DNA of 64,000 bases from Rubellimicrobium aerolatum (lineage in GTDB: Bacteria; Pseudomonadota; Alphaproteobacteria; Rhodobacterales; Rhodobacteraceae), in NCBI RefSeq assembly GCF_017872975.1, contig NZ_JAGGJP010000002.1:62001-126000 (forward strand). Reading direction: 5' to 3'. Under the pieces are notes generated by a model. The model saw nothing but the letters and a program-made list of their open reading frames with translations, had not been told where the DNA came from and did no database searches. The first letter of the stretch is position 1, and each line of letters opens with the position of its first letter. Below are positions 44,589-55,118 of the stretch, in pieces. The translations under genes and the position numbers were made by a program.

Positions 44589-47358
44589 CCTCGCGGCCTT
44601 CGCCGCGTCCGCCCCGGACGCCCCGCTCTGCCCGGAGCCGTCGATCTGGGACGGCGCCCGCATCGACCCGGCCCTCGCCGCCGCCCTGGCCCAGCCCGAC
44701 CCCCGCGCCGCGCGGGCCGACTCCGTCCGCCTCCTGGCCGAGGCCCGCGCGCAAGGCATGGCCGCCATCGCCGAGGGCTTCGCCGCCCGCCCCTTCGCGG
44801 GGCGCGAGGCCACGCGCGCCATCGCCTGGCTCACCGACCGGCTGATCCTGTCGGCCACCCGCGTCGCCCGCGCGCTGTTCCCGCTCGCCCCCGGCGACGA
44901 CCGCCTCGCCCTCCTGGCCGTGGGCGGCTACGGGCGCGGCGAGATGGCCCCCCAGTCCGACGTGGACCTGATGGTCCTGCTGCCCGGCGCGCTTTCGCCG
45001 GCGCAGAAGGCCCAGGTCGAGGGGCTGCTCTACCTCCTCTGGGACCTCAAGCTGAAAGTCGGCCACGCCACCCGCTCCATCAAGGAGGCGCTGACGCTCG
45101 CCCGGGGCGACATGACCATCCGCACCAGCCTGCTGGAGGTCAGCCACCTCGCGGGCGACGAGAGCCTCGCCGCGACGCTCCGCGAGCGCTTCTGGCGCGA
45201 GCTGGTGCGCGGCTCCGCCACCGAGTTCCTGGAGGCCAAGCTCGCCGAGCGCGCGGCCCGCCACCAGAAGCAGGGCGGCCAGCGCTACGTGGTCGAGCCC
45301 AACGTCAAGGAGGGGAAGGGCGGCCTGCGCGACCTCCATTCGCTCTTCTGGATCGGCAAATACGTCAACGGCGTGGAGACCACCGACGAGCTGGTCGCCA
45401 TGGGCGTCTTCACCCCGGAGGAGTTCGCCACCTTCCGCCGCGCCGAGTCCTTCCTCTGGGCCGTGCGCTGCCACCTGCACCTCATCACCGGGCGGCCCGT
45501 GGACCAGCTCACCTTCGACCTCCAGGTCGAGGTCGCCCGCCGCATGGGCTACGAGGGCGGCGACGGCCGCCGCGCGGTGGAACGCTTCATGCAGGACTAC
45601 TTCCGCCACGCCAACCGCGTGGGCGAGCTCACGCGCATCTTCCTCACCGCGCTGGAGGCGATCCACGTCAAGCCCGAGCCGCGCCTCATGCGGCTCTTCT
45701 CGCGCACGCCCCGCGCCCGCCCGCCCTACGCCTTCAAGCAGAACCGCCTTGCCGTCGCCGACGACGCCAACTTCCTCGCCGATCCGCTGAACCTCCTGCG
45801 GATCTTCGAGGAGGCGCTGCGGACGGGCACGCTCCTCCATCCCGACGCCATGCGGCTGGTGGCGTCGAACCTGCACCTGATCGACGACCGCCTGCGGCAC
45901 GACCCGCGCGCCAACGCCATCTTCCTCGACCTGCTGCTCAAGCACGGCAACCCGGAACGCGCCCTGCGCCGCATGAACGAGCTGGGCGCGCTGGCCGCCT
46001 TCCTGCCCGAGTTCGAGCCCATCGTAGCGATGATGCAGTTCAACATGTATCACCACTTCACGGTGGACGAGCACATCATCCAGTGCATCAGCCACCTCGC
46101 CCGCATCGAGAAGGGCGAGCTGGTCGAGGAGCTTCCCGTCGCCTCCGGCATCCTCAAGGCCGGGGTGAACCGCCGGGTGCTCTACGTGGCGCTGCTGCTG
46201 CACGACATCGGCAAGGGCCGGGCGGGCGACCATTCCGTCATCGGCGCCGAGATCGCCTCGCGCGTGGCCCCCCGCCTCGGGCTGACCCCGCGCGAGACCG
46301 AGACCGTGGTCTGGCTGGTCCGCAACCACCTGCTGATGTCCGACGTGGCGCAGAAGCGCGACATCAGCGAGCCGCGCACCGTGCGCGACTTCGCGGCCAA
46401 GCTCGGCGGCAAGGAGCGTCTGGACCTCCTCACCGTGCTCACCGTCTGCGACATCCGGGGCGTGGGCCCCGGGACGTGGAACAACTGGAAGGCCATGCTG
46501 CTCCGCGCGCTCTACAACGCCGCGGCCGAGGCCCTCCTCGCCCAGGCCGCCGAGAGCCCGGCCGAGCTCGCCCGCTCCCCGCGCGAGGAGGAGGCCCGCC
46601 GCGCCCTCGCCCAGGCCCTCCCCGGCTGGAGCCCCGCCGAGATCGAGGCCGAGTCGCAGCGCCATTACGGCCCCTACTGGCTGGGCCTCCCGACCGACCT
46701 TCATGTGGTCTTCGCCCATCTCCTGCGCGGCATCCAGGACGACGAGCTCCGCATCGACATCAAGCCCGACGAAGGCCGCGCCGCGACCCGCGTGGCGATG
46801 GCGATGGTGGACCACCCCGGCCTGTTCTCGCGCATGACGGGGGCGCTGGCGCTGGTCGGCGCCAACATCCGCGACGCGCGGACCTACACCTCCAAGGACG
46901 GCTACGCGACCGCGATCTTCTGGATCCAGGACGCCGAGGAGAAGCCCTTCGAGGAAAGCCGCCTCCCCCGCCTGCGCCAGATGATCGCCCGCACCCTCCG
47001 GGGCGAGGTCGTCGCGCGCGAGGCGCTGCGCGACCGCGACCGCCTCAAGAAGCGCGAGGCCGCCTTCGAGCGCCCGACCCGCATCGCCTTCGACAACCTG
47101 GGCTCCGACATCTACACGCTGATCGAGGTGGACACCCGCGACCGCCCCGGCCTGCTCTACGACCTGACGCGGACGCTGGCGGCGAACAACGTCTACATTG
47201 CCTCCGCCGTCGTCGCGACCTATGGGGAGCAGGCCGTGGATACCTTCTACGTGAAGGACATGTTCGGCCTGAAGTTCCATTCCGAGAGCCGCCAGCGCGC
47301 CCTGGAACGCAAGCTGCGCGAGGCGATCGAGCAGGGGGCCGCGCGCGCCCGCGAATAA
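44548..47358 (+). CDS. glnD: [protein-PII] uridylyltransferase / uridylyl-removing enzyme
   Basis: 936 residues from a TTG at 44548, overlapping the preceding gene by 41 bp; the exact start is uncertain. Nucleotidyltransferase motif GGYGRGEMAPQSDVDLMVL (near 130), HD domain with LLHDIGKGRAGDHS (near 550), and two C-terminal ACT domains (near 745 and 855) sensing glutamine. Controls PII in response to nitrogen. Confidence 0.94.
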   Translation: MTPLPAASPAPAPDLAAFAASAPDAPLCPEPSIWDGARIDPALAAALAQPDPRAARADSVRLLAEARAQGMAAIAEGFAARPFAGREATRAIAWLTDRLILSATRVARALFPLAPGDDRLALLAVGGYGRGEMAPQSDVDLMVLLPGALSPAQKAQVEGLLYLLWDLKLKVGHATRSIKEALTLARGDMTIRTSLLEVSHLAGDESLAATLRERFWRELVRGSATEFLEAKLAERAARHQKQGGQRYVVEPNVKEGKGGLRDLHSLFWIGKYVNGVETTDELVAMGVFTPEEFATFRRAESFLWAVRCHLHLITGRPVDQLTFDLQVEVARRMGYEGGDGRRAVERFMQDYFRHANRVGELTRIFLTALEAIHVKPEPRLMRLFSRTPRARPPYAFKQNRLAVADDANFLADPLNLLRIFEEALRTGTLLHPDAMRLVASNLHLIDDRLRHDPRANAIFLDLLLKHGNPERALRRMNELGALAAFLPEFEPIVAMMQFNMYHHFTVDEHIIQCISHLARIEKGELVEELPVASGILKAGVNRRVLYVALLLHDIGKGRAGDHSVIGAEIASRVAPRLGLTPRETETVVWLVRNHLLMSDVAQKRDISEPRTVRDFAAKLGGKERLDLLTVLTVCDIRGVGPGTWNNWKAMLLRALYNAAAEALLAQAAESPAELARSPREEEARRALAQALPGWSPAEIEAESQRHYGPYWLGLPTDLHVVFAHLLRGIQDDELRIDIKPDEGRAATRVAMAMVDHPGLFSRMTGALALVGANIRDARTYTSKDGYATAIFWIQDAEEKPFEESRLPRLRQMIARTLRGEVVAREALRDRDRLKKREAAFERPTRIAFDNLGSDIYTLIEVDTRDRPGLLYDLTRTLAANNVYIASAVVATYGEQAVDTFYVKDMFGLKFHSESRQRALERKLREAIEQGAARARE

Positions 47359-47373
47359 GGGGGTCCGACCCGC

Positions 47374-48915
47374 ATGGCCGCACCGATCCGCCTCGTCCGG
47401 GGCGTCCTCACCGTGGGGTCGTGGACGCTCCTGTCCCGCGTGGCGGGCTTCGCGCGCGACGTGATGATGGCCGCCTATCTCGGCGCGGGCCCGGTGGCCG
47501 AGGCCTTCCTGGTGGCCTTCTCCCTCCCCAACATGTTCCGCCGCTTCTTCGCCGAAGGGGCCTTCAACATGGCCTTCGTCCCCCTTTACGCCAAGAAGCT
47601 GGAAGGCGGCGAGGACGCGGCAGGCTTCGCCCGCGACGCCTTCAACGGGCTCCTGTCGGTCCTGATCCTGTTCTCCGTCCTCGGCACGCTCCTCATGCCC
47701 TGGCTCGTCTGGGCCATGGCGGCGGGCTTCGCGGGCGACGAACGGTTCCCCCTCGCCGTCCTCTACGGCCGGATCGGCTTCTGCTACATCCTGTTCATCT
47801 CCCTCGTGGCGCTCCTGTCCGGCATCCTCAACGCCTTCGGCAGCTTCACCGAGGCGAGCATGGTGCCCGTCCTGATGAACCTCCTGTTCATCGCCGCCAT
47901 GCTGCTGGGCGACGCGCTGGGCTGGGACATGGGCCTGACGCTCGCCTGGACCGTCCCCGTCACCGGCATCGCGCAACTGGCCTTCACCTGGGCCGCCGCG
48001 CGCCGGATGGGCCTCGCCCCCCGGCTCGCCCGACCGTGCCTGACGCCCGACCTGCGCCGCCTCGCCCGCATCGCCGGCCCTGCCATGCTCGCGGGCGGCG
48101 TCGTGCAGGTGAACCTCCTCGTCGGCCGGCAGGTTGCCAGCTTCTTCGACGGCGCGGTGGCCTGGCTGTCCTACGCCGACCGCCTCTACCAGCTCCCGCT
48201 CGGAGTCGTCGGCATCGCCATCGGCACCGTGCTCCTGCCCGACCTGTCCCGCCGCCTGCGCGCGGGCGACGACCAGGGCGGCCGCCACGCCTTCAACCGC
48301 GCCGCCGAGATCAGCCTCACCCTCACCATCCCCGCCGCCGTGGCGCTGGTGGTGATCGCCCACCCCCTCATCTCCGTCCTCTTCGAGCGCGGCGCCTTCG
48401 ACCGCGCCGACACGGTCGCCACCGCCTTGACCCTCGCCGTCTACGGCGCGGGCCTGCCGGCCTTCGTCCTCCACAAGGTCCTGCAACCGCTGTTCTACGC
48501 CCGCGAGGACACCCGCCGTCCGTTCCAGTATGCCGTCTGGGCCATGGTGGTGAACGCCGCCGTCGCCGTGGGCCTCGCCCCCTTCATCGGATTCCTCGCC
48601 GCCGCGCTCGGCACCACCGTCGCCGGCTGGACGATGGTGTGGCAGCTCTGGCGCGGCGCCCGCTCCATGGGCGACGCGAGCCGCCTCGACGACCGCCTCC
48701 GCGCGCGCCTGCCCCGCATCGTCGTCGCCTCGGCGCTCATGGGGGTCATCCTTTGGGGGGCGGCCCGGCTCCTCGACGGCGCGCTCCATGCGCCCTCGTG
48801 GCGCTACCTCGCCCTCGCGGGCCTTTGCGCCCTCGGGATCGCCACCTACTTCGCCGCCGCCGCCGCGCTCGGCGCGCTCCGCCCCTCGGACCTGCGCGCC
48901 GCGCTCCGCCGCTAG
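47374..48915 (+). CDS. murJ: lipid II flippase MurJ
   Basis: 513 residues with about 14 membrane helices. It opens with LTVGSWTLLSRVAGFARDVMMAAYLG and has the NMFRRFFAEGAFNMAFVPLY signature of the MviN family. Follows glnD by 15 bp, as in many alphaproteobacteria. Confidence 0.95.
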   Translation: MAAPIRLVRGVLTVGSWTLLSRVAGFARDVMMAAYLGAGPVAEAFLVAFSLPNMFRRFFAEGAFNMAFVPLYAKKLEGGEDAAGFARDAFNGLLSVLILFSVLGTLLMPWLVWAMAAGFAGDERFPLAVLYGRIGFCYILFISLVALLSGILNAFGSFTEASMVPVLMNLLFIAAMLLGDALGWDMGLTLAWTVPVTGIAQLAFTWAAARRMGLAPRLARPCLTPDLRRLARIAGPAMLAGGVVQVNLLVGRQVASFFDGAVAWLSYADRLYQLPLGVVGIAIGTVLLPDLSRRLRAGDDQGGRHAFNRAAEISLTLTIPAAVALVVIAHPLISVLFERGAFDRADTVATALTLAVYGAGLPAFVLHKVLQPLFYAREDTRRPFQYAVWAMVVNAAVAVGLAPFIGFLAAALGTTVAGWTMVWQLWRGARSMGDASRLDDRLRARLPRIVVASALMGVILWGAARLLDGALHAPSWRYLALAGLCALGIATYFAAAAALGALRPSDLRAALRR

Positions 48916-48935
48916 CGCCCGCGCCTCAGCGCACC

Positions 48936-49649
48936 TTACCGGGCGCGGAGCCGCGCCCGCAGCGCCGCGAGGCCTCCCGGCGCGGCCACCGTCGCCGCCG
49001 CCCCGCCCGCGACGAAGCCCGCCACGTCCGCCACCCATTGCGGGTTCGCCCCGAACAGCGCCCCGAACACGAGCTGCACCGCCAGCAGCCCCCCGATCAG
49101 CCGGAACGCCCGCAGCCGCCGCTCTCCCGCCCGGCCCAGCTTCAGCCACGTGAGATAGGTGAAGGCCCCGATCAGCCCATAGACCCCCGGATAGCAGCCG
49201 AACAGCGGCTGCCCCCCGTCCAGCACGAGCCCAAAACCCGCCGCGCCTCCCACCGTCGCCGCGACGAAGACCACCAGCGTCGCCACCTGCCCCATCCCCT
49301 CGGCCACGAACTTGCCGAGCGCGAGCAGCAGCGCCCCCGCGAACAGCGCGTGCGTCACGCTCCCGTGCACGAAGGCGTAGCTCAGGAACCGCAGCAGCAG
49401 CCCCGGGTCGCGCCGCCCGCCCCAGGCGATGTAGTCGAGCACCGCCGGCGCGAAGGCGAAGCGGTCGAGCATCGCGATCCGCCACCCCACCGCGCCGGGA
49501 CCGCCCACCAGCCCCGTCCCCCCGAGCGACAGCGCCACCTCCACCCCCATGACGACGAGGAACAGCGCCAGCACGGCAGGCGGCAGCGGGTTGACGGGCT
49601 GCTCGCCCGGCACCGGCTCCGGCAGGGGCTTCTGGAAGGATCGGGCCAC
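48936..49649 (-). CDS. rhomboid-family membrane protein, predicted inactive
   Basis: 237 residues from a GTG at 49649 with GGAG upstream. Six hydrophobic helices in rhomboid layout. Where active rhomboids have G-x-S-G followed by a small/aromatic run, this one reads [13 protein letters not shown], without the serine; where the last helix should supply the catalytic His it reads [13 protein letters not shown]. Probably a pseudoprotease that binds rather than cuts. Confidence 0.8.
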   Translation of the reverse strand: MARSFQKPLPEPVPGEQPVNPLPPAVLALFLVVMGVEVALSLGGTGLVGGPGAVGWRIAMLDRFAFAPAVLDYIAWGGRRDPGLLLRFLSYAFVHGSVTHALFAGALLLALGKFVAEGMGQVATLVVFVAATVGGAAGFGLVLDGGQPLFGCYPGVYGLIGAFTYLTWLKLGRAGERRLRAFRLIGGLLAVQLVFGALFGANPQWVADVAGFVAGGAAATVAAPGGLAALRARLRAR

Positions 49650-49723
49650 GGGCGGTCTCCTTGACGCTGACCAGCCCCCCCGATAAGCCAACCCGACCCC
49701 CAAGGCCAGCGGACCCTTCCCCC

Positions 49724-50746
49724 ATGCGTGACGCCCGTTTCACCCCCCGCGTCTTCTCGGGCATCAAGCCCTCGGGCGGGCTCACGCTCGGCAACTACCT
49801 GGGCGCCATCAAGCGCTTCGTGCAGACCCAGGACGCAGCCACCCACGAGACGATCTACTGCGTGGCCGACCTGCACGCGATCACCGTCTGGCAGGACCCC
49901 AAGGAGCTGCACGCCGCCACCCGCGAGGTTGCGGCCGCCTTCCTCGCCTCGGGCATCGACCCCGAACGCTCGGTCCTCTTCAACCAGTCCCAGGTCTCCC
50001 AGCACGCCGAGCTGGCGTGGATCTTCAACTGCGTCACCCGGCTCGGCTGGATGAACCGCATGACGCAGTTCAAGGAGAAGGCGGGCAAGAACGCCGAGGC
50101 GCAGTCGCTCGGCCTCTACGCCTATCCCTCGCTGATGGCCGCCGACATCCTGCTCTACCACGCGACCCACGTCCCGGTGGGCGAGGACCAGAAGCAGCAC
50201 GTGGAGCTCACGCGCGACATCGCCGCGAAGTTCAACCACGATTACAAGGTGGACCTCTTCCCCCTGCCCGAGCCGGTGATCGAAGGCCCCGCCATGCGGG
50301 TGATGAACCTGCGCGACGGCACGAGGAAGATGTCCAAGTCCGGCGAATCGGACATGGAGCGGATCAACCTCACGGACGACGCCGACACCATCCTCCGCAA
50401 GTTCCAGAAGGCCCGCACCGACCCCGCGCCGCTCCCCGAGACGGTGGAGGGCCTCCAGGGCCGCCCCGAGGCCAGGAACCTCGTGGAGATCTACGCGGCC
50501 CTCGCCGGGATCGCGCCCGCCGAGGTGCTGGCCCGCCACCCCGGCGCCGGCTGGGGCACCTTCAAGCCCGCCTTGGCCGAACTCGCGGTCGAGACCCTCT
50601 CCCCCGTCTCGCGCGAGATGGCCCGCCTGATGGCCGACCCCGCCGAGATCGACCGCCTCCTCGCCCGCGGCGCCGAGCGCGCCCGCGCCATCGCCGCCCC
50701 GGTCCTGTCCCGCACCTACGAGGTCGTGGGCCTGCTCCGGGGCTGA
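49724..50746 (+). CDS. trpS: tryptophanyl-tRNA synthetase
   Basis: 340 residues, class Ic synthetase. HIGH-like [40 protein letters not shown] and the KMSKS loop ([11 protein letters not shown]). Full length. Confidence 0.96.
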   Translation: MRDARFTPRVFSGIKPSGGLTLGNYLGAIKRFVQTQDAATHETIYCVADLHAITVWQDPKELHAATREVAAAFLASGIDPERSVLFNQSQVSQHAELAWIFNCVTRLGWMNRMTQFKEKAGKNAEAQSLGLYAYPSLMAADILLYHATHVPVGEDQKQHVELTRDIAAKFNHDYKVDLFPLPEPVIEGPAMRVMNLRDGTRKMSKSGESDMERINLTDDADTILRKFQKARTDPAPLPETVEGLQGRPEARNLVEIYAALAGIAPAEVLARHPGAGWGTFKPALAELAVETLSPVSREMARLMADPAEIDRLLARGAERARAIAAPVLSRTYEVVGLLRG

Positions 50747-50773
50747 CGCGGCGTCCCGGCGTCCGCCGTCGCC

Positions 50774-50836
50774 GGGGGGCTTTGCCCCCCGCGCGTTCCG
50801 CGCTCCCCCCAGGATACTTGGAGCCAAAGAAGGGCC
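50774..50836 (+). repeat. hairpin plus ATACTTGG-type repeat
   Basis: GGGGGGCTTTGCCCCCC hairpin, then GGATACTTGGAGCCAAAGAAG. Same structure as at 36121-36168 on the other strand; it follows the trpS stop and may terminate it. Confidence 0.5.
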
Positions 50837-50914
50837 ATAGCCCGCGCGCGCCACCCAGCCCTCCGCAGGATGGGGTTCCGCCCCACCCTGCGACCGCGAG
50901 GCCGGGCTGTCGTC

Positions 50915-50936
50915 GGGTGCGCTTCAGCGCACCATG
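50915..50936. repeat. REP-like hairpin
   Basis: GGGTGCGCTTCAGCGCACC is a near-perfect hairpin, one of several in the window (40781, 59026, 59058). Confidence 0.5.
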
Positions 50937-50970
50937 TGCCGCGCCCACCGGTTCGCGCTCGCGCCCAAGG

Positions 50971-51040
50971 GTGTTGCGCGAAGTGCCCGCCGAGCGCTCG
51001 TTGCTGACACTCCGGGTTAACACTCTCCTGCGATTCTCCT
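50971..51040 (+). promoter_or_regulatory. dispersed promoter-like repeat, copy 3 (divergent)
   Basis: GTGTTGCGCGAA, GCGCTCGTTGCTGA, GGGTTAAC and TGCGATTCTCC in the same order as copy 1 at 28841. No start codon follows at the distance seen for the other two copies, so this copy may be an orphan. Confidence 0.4.
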
Positions 51041-51449
51041 CCTCGCACGACCACACGCAGCGGCCCCCCGCCGCACGGCCCGGCGCCTCTCGCAGGGGCG
51101 ACGCGCCGGCACCGACGGCGGGGGACGGAAAGGAGAGACGAGACACGAGGAGCGAGCCGCCCCTGACACGCGCGGCGCAGAGACACGCGATGGGCCAGCA
51201 GCGGCCATATACCCGGCCAGGGAGGCCGAGGCGCCCCAGGGGCGCCCTCCCTCGATGCCCTTGGACCCAGCCCGCTGGATGCAGCGGACCGGCCCCCCGT
51301 CCGCGCGCCCCGTCCGCGCGGCCCAGGGCAACCGGAGGCCTCGCGGGGATTTCCTCTTTCCGCGCTCCCCGGTCGCGCGTCCCCTTTGCAACCGCCGCCG
51401 CCGCCCCGTAGAAGCGGCCAAAACGACGGCAGAGCAGGAGGGGCCCCCG

Positions 51450-53729
51450 ATGCCCGACGACGGCAAGGACGGCCTGAGGCAGGCCGCGCTCGACTACCAC
51501 CGCCTCCCCCGTCCGGGCAAGCTGGAGGTGCGCGCCACCAAGCCGCTCGCCAACGGCCAGGACCTCGCCCGCGCCTACTCCCCCGGCGTGGCCGAGGCCT
51601 GCCTGGAGATCAAGGCCGACCCCGCCACCGCCCGCGACTACACCTCGCGCGGCAACCTCGTGGCCGTAGTGTCGAACGGCACCGCCGTCCTGGGCCTCGG
51701 CAACATCGGCGCGCTGGCCTCCAAGCCGGTGATGGAGGGCAAGGCCGTCCTCTTCAAGAAGTTCGCCAACATCGACTGCTTCGACATCGAGCTGAACGAG
51801 AGCGACCCCGAGAAGCTGGCGGAGATCGTCTGCGCGCTCGAACCCACCTTCGGCGCGATCAACCTGGAGGACATCAAGGCCCCCGACTGCTTCACGGTGG
51901 AACGGCTCTGCCGCGAGCGGATGAACATCCCCGTCTTCCACGACGACCAGCACGGCACGGCCATCGTCGTCGGCGCGGCCACCACCAACGCGCTGCGCGT
52001 GACGGGCAAGCGGTGGGAGGAGATCAAGGTCGTCTCCACCGGCGGCGGCGCGGCGGGGATCGCCTGCCTCGACATGCTGGTGACGCTGGGCGTCCGGCGC
52101 GAGAACATCTGGCTCTGCGACCTTCAAGGTTTGGTCCACCACGGGCGCGAGGCCGACATGACCCCGCAGAAGGCGGCCTATGCCCAAGGCGCGACGCCCG
52201 CGACGCTGGCGGACGTGATCGGCGGCGCGGACATGTTCCTCGGCCTCTCAGGCCCGAACGTGCTCTCCCCTTCGATGGTCGCGCGCATGGCCGAGCGGCC
52301 GATCATCTTCGCCCTCGCCAACCCCTCGCCCGAGATCCTACCCGACCTCGCGCGGCAGGCCGCCCCCGGTGCGGTCATCGCCACCGGCCGGTCGGACTTC
52401 CCCAACCAGGTCAACAACGTCCTCTGCTTCCCGTTCATCTTCCGCGGCGCGCTGGACGTGGGCGCGACCACGATCAACGACGCCATGAAGCTCGCCTGCG
52501 TCGAGGGCATCGCCGAGCTGGCGCGCGCCACGACCTCCGCCGAGGCCGCCGCCGCCTACCACGGCGAGGAGATGACCTTCGGCCCCGACTACCTGATCCC
52601 CAAGCCCTTCGACCCCCGCCTGATGGGCGTCGTCGCCACCGCCGTCGCCCGCGCGGCGATGGAGTCGGGCGTGGCCACCCGGCCCATCGCCGACCTCAAG
52701 GCCTACAAGGACCAGCTCGACGGCTCGGTGTTCCGCTCGGCGCTCATCATGCGGCCCGTGTTCGAGGCGTCCAAGCACGCCGCCCGCCGGATCGTCTTCG
52801 CCGAGGGCGAGGACGAGCGGGTGCTGCGGACCGCCGCCGCCATGCTGGAGGAGACCGACGACAAGCCGATCCTGATCGGCCGCCCCGAGGTGGTCGACGT
52901 GCGCTGCCGGAGGCTCGGCCTGCCGATCCGTCCCGACCGCGACTTCGAGCTGGTGAACCCCGAATCCGACGCCCGCTACCGCGACTACTGGGGCACCTAC
53001 CACGAGCTGATGGCCCGGCGCGGCGTCACCCCCGACACCGCCCGCGCGATCATGCGGACCAACACGACCGCCATCGGCGCGGTGATGGTCCACCGGGGCG
53101 AGGCCGAGTCCCTCATCTGCGGAACCCTGGGCCAGTATCTCTGGCACCTGGGCTACGTCCGCCAGATCCTCGCGCGGGACGGGCTGCGGCCCGTGGGGGC
53201 CCTGTCGCTGATGATCCTGGACGACGGCCCGCTGTTCGTCGCCGACACCCAGGTCCACCCCGACCCCACGCCCGATCAGGTGGTCGAGGCCGTCATCGGC
53301 GCCGCCCGTCACGCCCGCCGCTTCGGCGTCGTGCCCAAGGTCGCGCTCTGCTCGCATTCGCAGTTCGGCAACCTCGACACCGCCTCGGGGCTCCGGATGC
53401 GCGCGGCGATGGAGATCCTCGACCGGCTGCGGCCCGACTTCGCCTACGAGGGCGAGATGCACGTGGACGCCGCGCTCGACCCCGAGATCCGTGACCGGCT
53501 CCTGCCCGGCAGCCGGCTGGAGGGGGCGGCGAACATCCTGATCTTCTCGGGCACCGACACGGCGTCGGGGGTGCGGAACATCCTGAAGATGAAGGCGCGC
53601 GGGCTGGAGGTCGGGCCGATCCTGATGGGCATGGGCAACCGCGCCCATATCGTCACGCCCTCGATCACCGCGCGCGGCCTCCTGAACATGAGCGCCATCG
53701 CCGGGACCCCGGTGCAGCACTACAGCTAG
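51450..53729 (+). CDS. maeB: NADP-dependent malic enzyme fused to phosphotransacetylase-like domain
   Basis: 759 residues from ATG 51450 with AGGAGGG. Residues 1 to about 430 are malic enzyme (SPGVAEACLEIKADP, HDDQHGTAIVV, STGGGAAGIACLDML). Residues about 440-759 are the phosphate acetyl/butyryltransferase-like domain usual in MaeB (FAEGEDERVLRTAA, ILIFSGTDTASGVRNIL), thought to sense acetyl-CoA. Decarboxylates malate to pyruvate, making NADPH. Confidence 0.94.
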   Translation: MPDDGKDGLRQAALDYHRLPRPGKLEVRATKPLANGQDLARAYSPGVAEACLEIKADPATARDYTSRGNLVAVVSNGTAVLGLGNIGALASKPVMEGKAVLFKKFANIDCFDIELNESDPEKLAEIVCALEPTFGAINLEDIKAPDCFTVERLCRERMNIPVFHDDQHGTAIVVGAATTNALRVTGKRWEEIKVVSTGGGAAGIACLDMLVTLGVRRENIWLCDLQGLVHHGREADMTPQKAAYAQGATPATLADVIGGADMFLGLSGPNVLSPSMVARMAERPIIFALANPSPEILPDLARQAAPGAVIATGRSDFPNQVNNVLCFPFIFRGALDVGATTINDAMKLACVEGIAELARATTSAEAAAAYHGEEMTFGPDYLIPKPFDPRLMGVVATAVARAAMESGVATRPIADLKAYKDQLDGSVFRSALIMRPVFEASKHAARRIVFAEGEDERVLRTAAAMLEETDDKPILIGRPEVVDVRCRRLGLPIRPDRDFELVNPESDARYRDYWGTYHELMARRGVTPDTARAIMRTNTTAIGAVMVHRGEAESLICGTLGQYLWHLGYVRQILARDGLRPVGALSLMILDDGPLFVADTQVHPDPTPDQVVEAVIGAARHARRFGVVPKVALCSHSQFGNLDTASGLRMRAAMEILDRLRPDFAYEGEMHVDAALDPEIRDRLLPGSRLEGAANILIFSGTDTASGVRNILKMKARGLEVGPILMGMGNRAHIVTPSITARGLLNMSAIAGTPVQHYS

Positions 53730-53911
53730 GGCGCCGACTGGCAGGCGCGCGTGCCGCCCGCGAGCGTCAGGACGCAGACGGGGAGCGGGGCCGTCGCGGT
53801 CCCGGTCACGGGCGCGCGGGACGGCCGGGCCTCCGGCCCGCCGAGCGCCAGGGCGAAGGCGGTGAGGATCAGGGCCGCGAGGCCCAGGAGAAAGGATGGG
53901 CTGTCGGTCAT
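53726..53911 (-). CDS. small exported or membrane-anchored protein
   Basis: 61 residues from ATG 53911 with GGGAG. One N-terminal hydrophobic helix (FLLGLAALILTAFALALGG), then a short extracytoplasmic tail with two cysteines (PVCVL, RACQSAP). Its stop overlaps that of maeB. Unknown function. Confidence 0.55.
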   Translation of the reverse strand: MTDSPSFLLGLAALILTAFALALGGPEARPSRAPVTGTATAPLPVCVLTLAGGTRACQSAP

Positions 53912-54033
53912 GGCGTCTCCCGGACGGCCCCGAGCAGGGGGGACCACGCCGGGAGTTCGGGCCGGACCGGGATGCCGGGCAAGAACGGCGCGTTGCTAGG
54001 CGCCGGGGCCGGACCGCTATCGGCTAACGGCGC

Positions 54034-54357
54034 TCAACCGCTCCGGGGCGCCCAGAGGATCAGGGCCGCGCCGGCCAGCACCACCGCCCCGCCCGCGAGA
54101 TCCCAGCGGTCCGGCCTCTGCCCCTCGACCAGCCAGAGCCAGAGCAGCGAGGCCGCGACATAGACCCCGCCATAGGCCGCGAAGGCCCGGCCCGCGAACC
54201 CCGACTCCGCTCGGGTGAGGAGCCAGGCGAAGCCGAGAAGCGCGGCCAACCCGGGAACCAGCCAGCCCGGGGACGCGCCGCCGCGCGCCCAGGCCCAGAC
54301 GGCGAAGCAGCCGCCGATCTCCAGCCCCGCCGCCAGGGCATAGAGCGCGAGCGTCAC
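54034..54357 (-). CDS. YnfA family (UPF0060) membrane protein
   Basis: 107 residues from a GTG overlapping the nadK stop (GTGA). Four helices, with [35 protein letters not shown] and the C-terminal [10 protein letters not shown] of the family, which is related to small multidrug transporters. Confidence 0.88.
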   Translation of the reverse strand: MTLALYALAAGLEIGGCFAVWAWARGGASPGWLVPGLAALLGFAWLLTRAESGFAGRAFAAYGGVYVAASLLWLWLVEGQRPDRWDLAGGAVVLAGAALILWAPRSG

Positions 54358-55118
54358 TCGAACTGCTCGCGGATCAGCCGCTCGTCGAGGCCGTGGCCGG
54401 GGTCGAAGAGGAGGTGGTGGCGCACGGCGGGCTCCGAGGACACCTCGACCCAGGCCACGTCCTGCACGGGGCGGGAATCGGCGTCGGCGCGGACGGGGCG
54501 CTTGCCGGCCTCGATCACGTCGAAGCGCACCACGGCGTCCCTGGGGATCAGCGCGCCCCGCCAGCGGCGCGGGCGGAACGGCGCGATGGCGGTCAGCGCC
54601 AGCACCTCGGCCCCGATGGGCAGGATCGGCCCATGCGCCGAGTAGTTGTAGGCGGTCGAGCCCGCTGGCGTCGCCACCAGCGCGCCGTCGCAGACCAGCT
54701 CCTCCATCCGCACCTTGCCGTCCACGCTCACCCGCAGCTTGGCGGCCTGGGGGCCGGCGCGCAGGAGGGACACCTCGTTGATGGCGAGCGCCTCCTCGAC
54801 CCCGCCCGTCACCGGGGCGGCGCGCATCCGCAGCGGGTTGATGATCGCGTGCTCCGCGCGCGCCAGCCGCTGGCGCAGCTCGGTCTCGCGGTAGGCGTTC
54901 ATCAGGAAGCCGACCGTGCCCCGGTTCATGCCGTAGACCGGCACCTCGCGCCCTTCGACGGCGTGGAGCGTCTGGAGCATGAAGCCGTCGCCGCCCAGCG
55001 CGACCACGACCTCCGCCTCCTCGACCGGGGCTTGGCCGTAGCGGGACACCAGCCGGTCGCGCGCCTCCTGGGCCAGGGCGGCGTCGCTCGCCAGAAAGCG
55101 GATGCGAGGCGCGGTCAT
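54354..55118 (-). CDS. nadK: NAD kinase
   Basis: 254 residues from ATG 55118. [15 protein letters not shown] (GGDG motif), [20 protein letters not shown] (NE motif) and [18 protein letters not shown]. Makes NADP from NAD. Divergent from glyA. Confidence 0.94.
   Translation of the reverse strand: MTAPRIRFLASDAALAQEARDRLVSRYGQAPVEEAEVVVALGGDGFMLQTLHAVEGREVPVYGMNRGTVGFLMNAYRETELRQRLARAEHAIINPLRMRAAPVTGGVEEALAINEVSLLRAGPQAAKLRVSVDGKVRMEELVCDGALVATPAGSTAYNYSAHGPILPIGAEVLALTAIAPFRPRRWRGALIPRDAVVRFDVIEAGKRPVRADADSRPVQDVAWVEVSSEPAVRHHLLFDPGHGLDERLIREQFE

Larger units (their letters stand above)
50747..51449. other. repeat-containing intergenic region
   Basis: 703 bp with no convincing gene. It contains three repeats described separately (50774-50836, 50915-50936, 50971-51040). 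The 400 bp before maeB hold only Arg/Pro-rich open frames without credible start signals. Confidence 0.5.

Noticed and set aside
44434-49794. A minus-strand frame open for over 5 kb opposite glnD and murJ
   Set aside because: Shadow of the coding strand: low-complexity Gly/Glu/Ala/His composition, no start signal, and clear conserved genes on the other strand.
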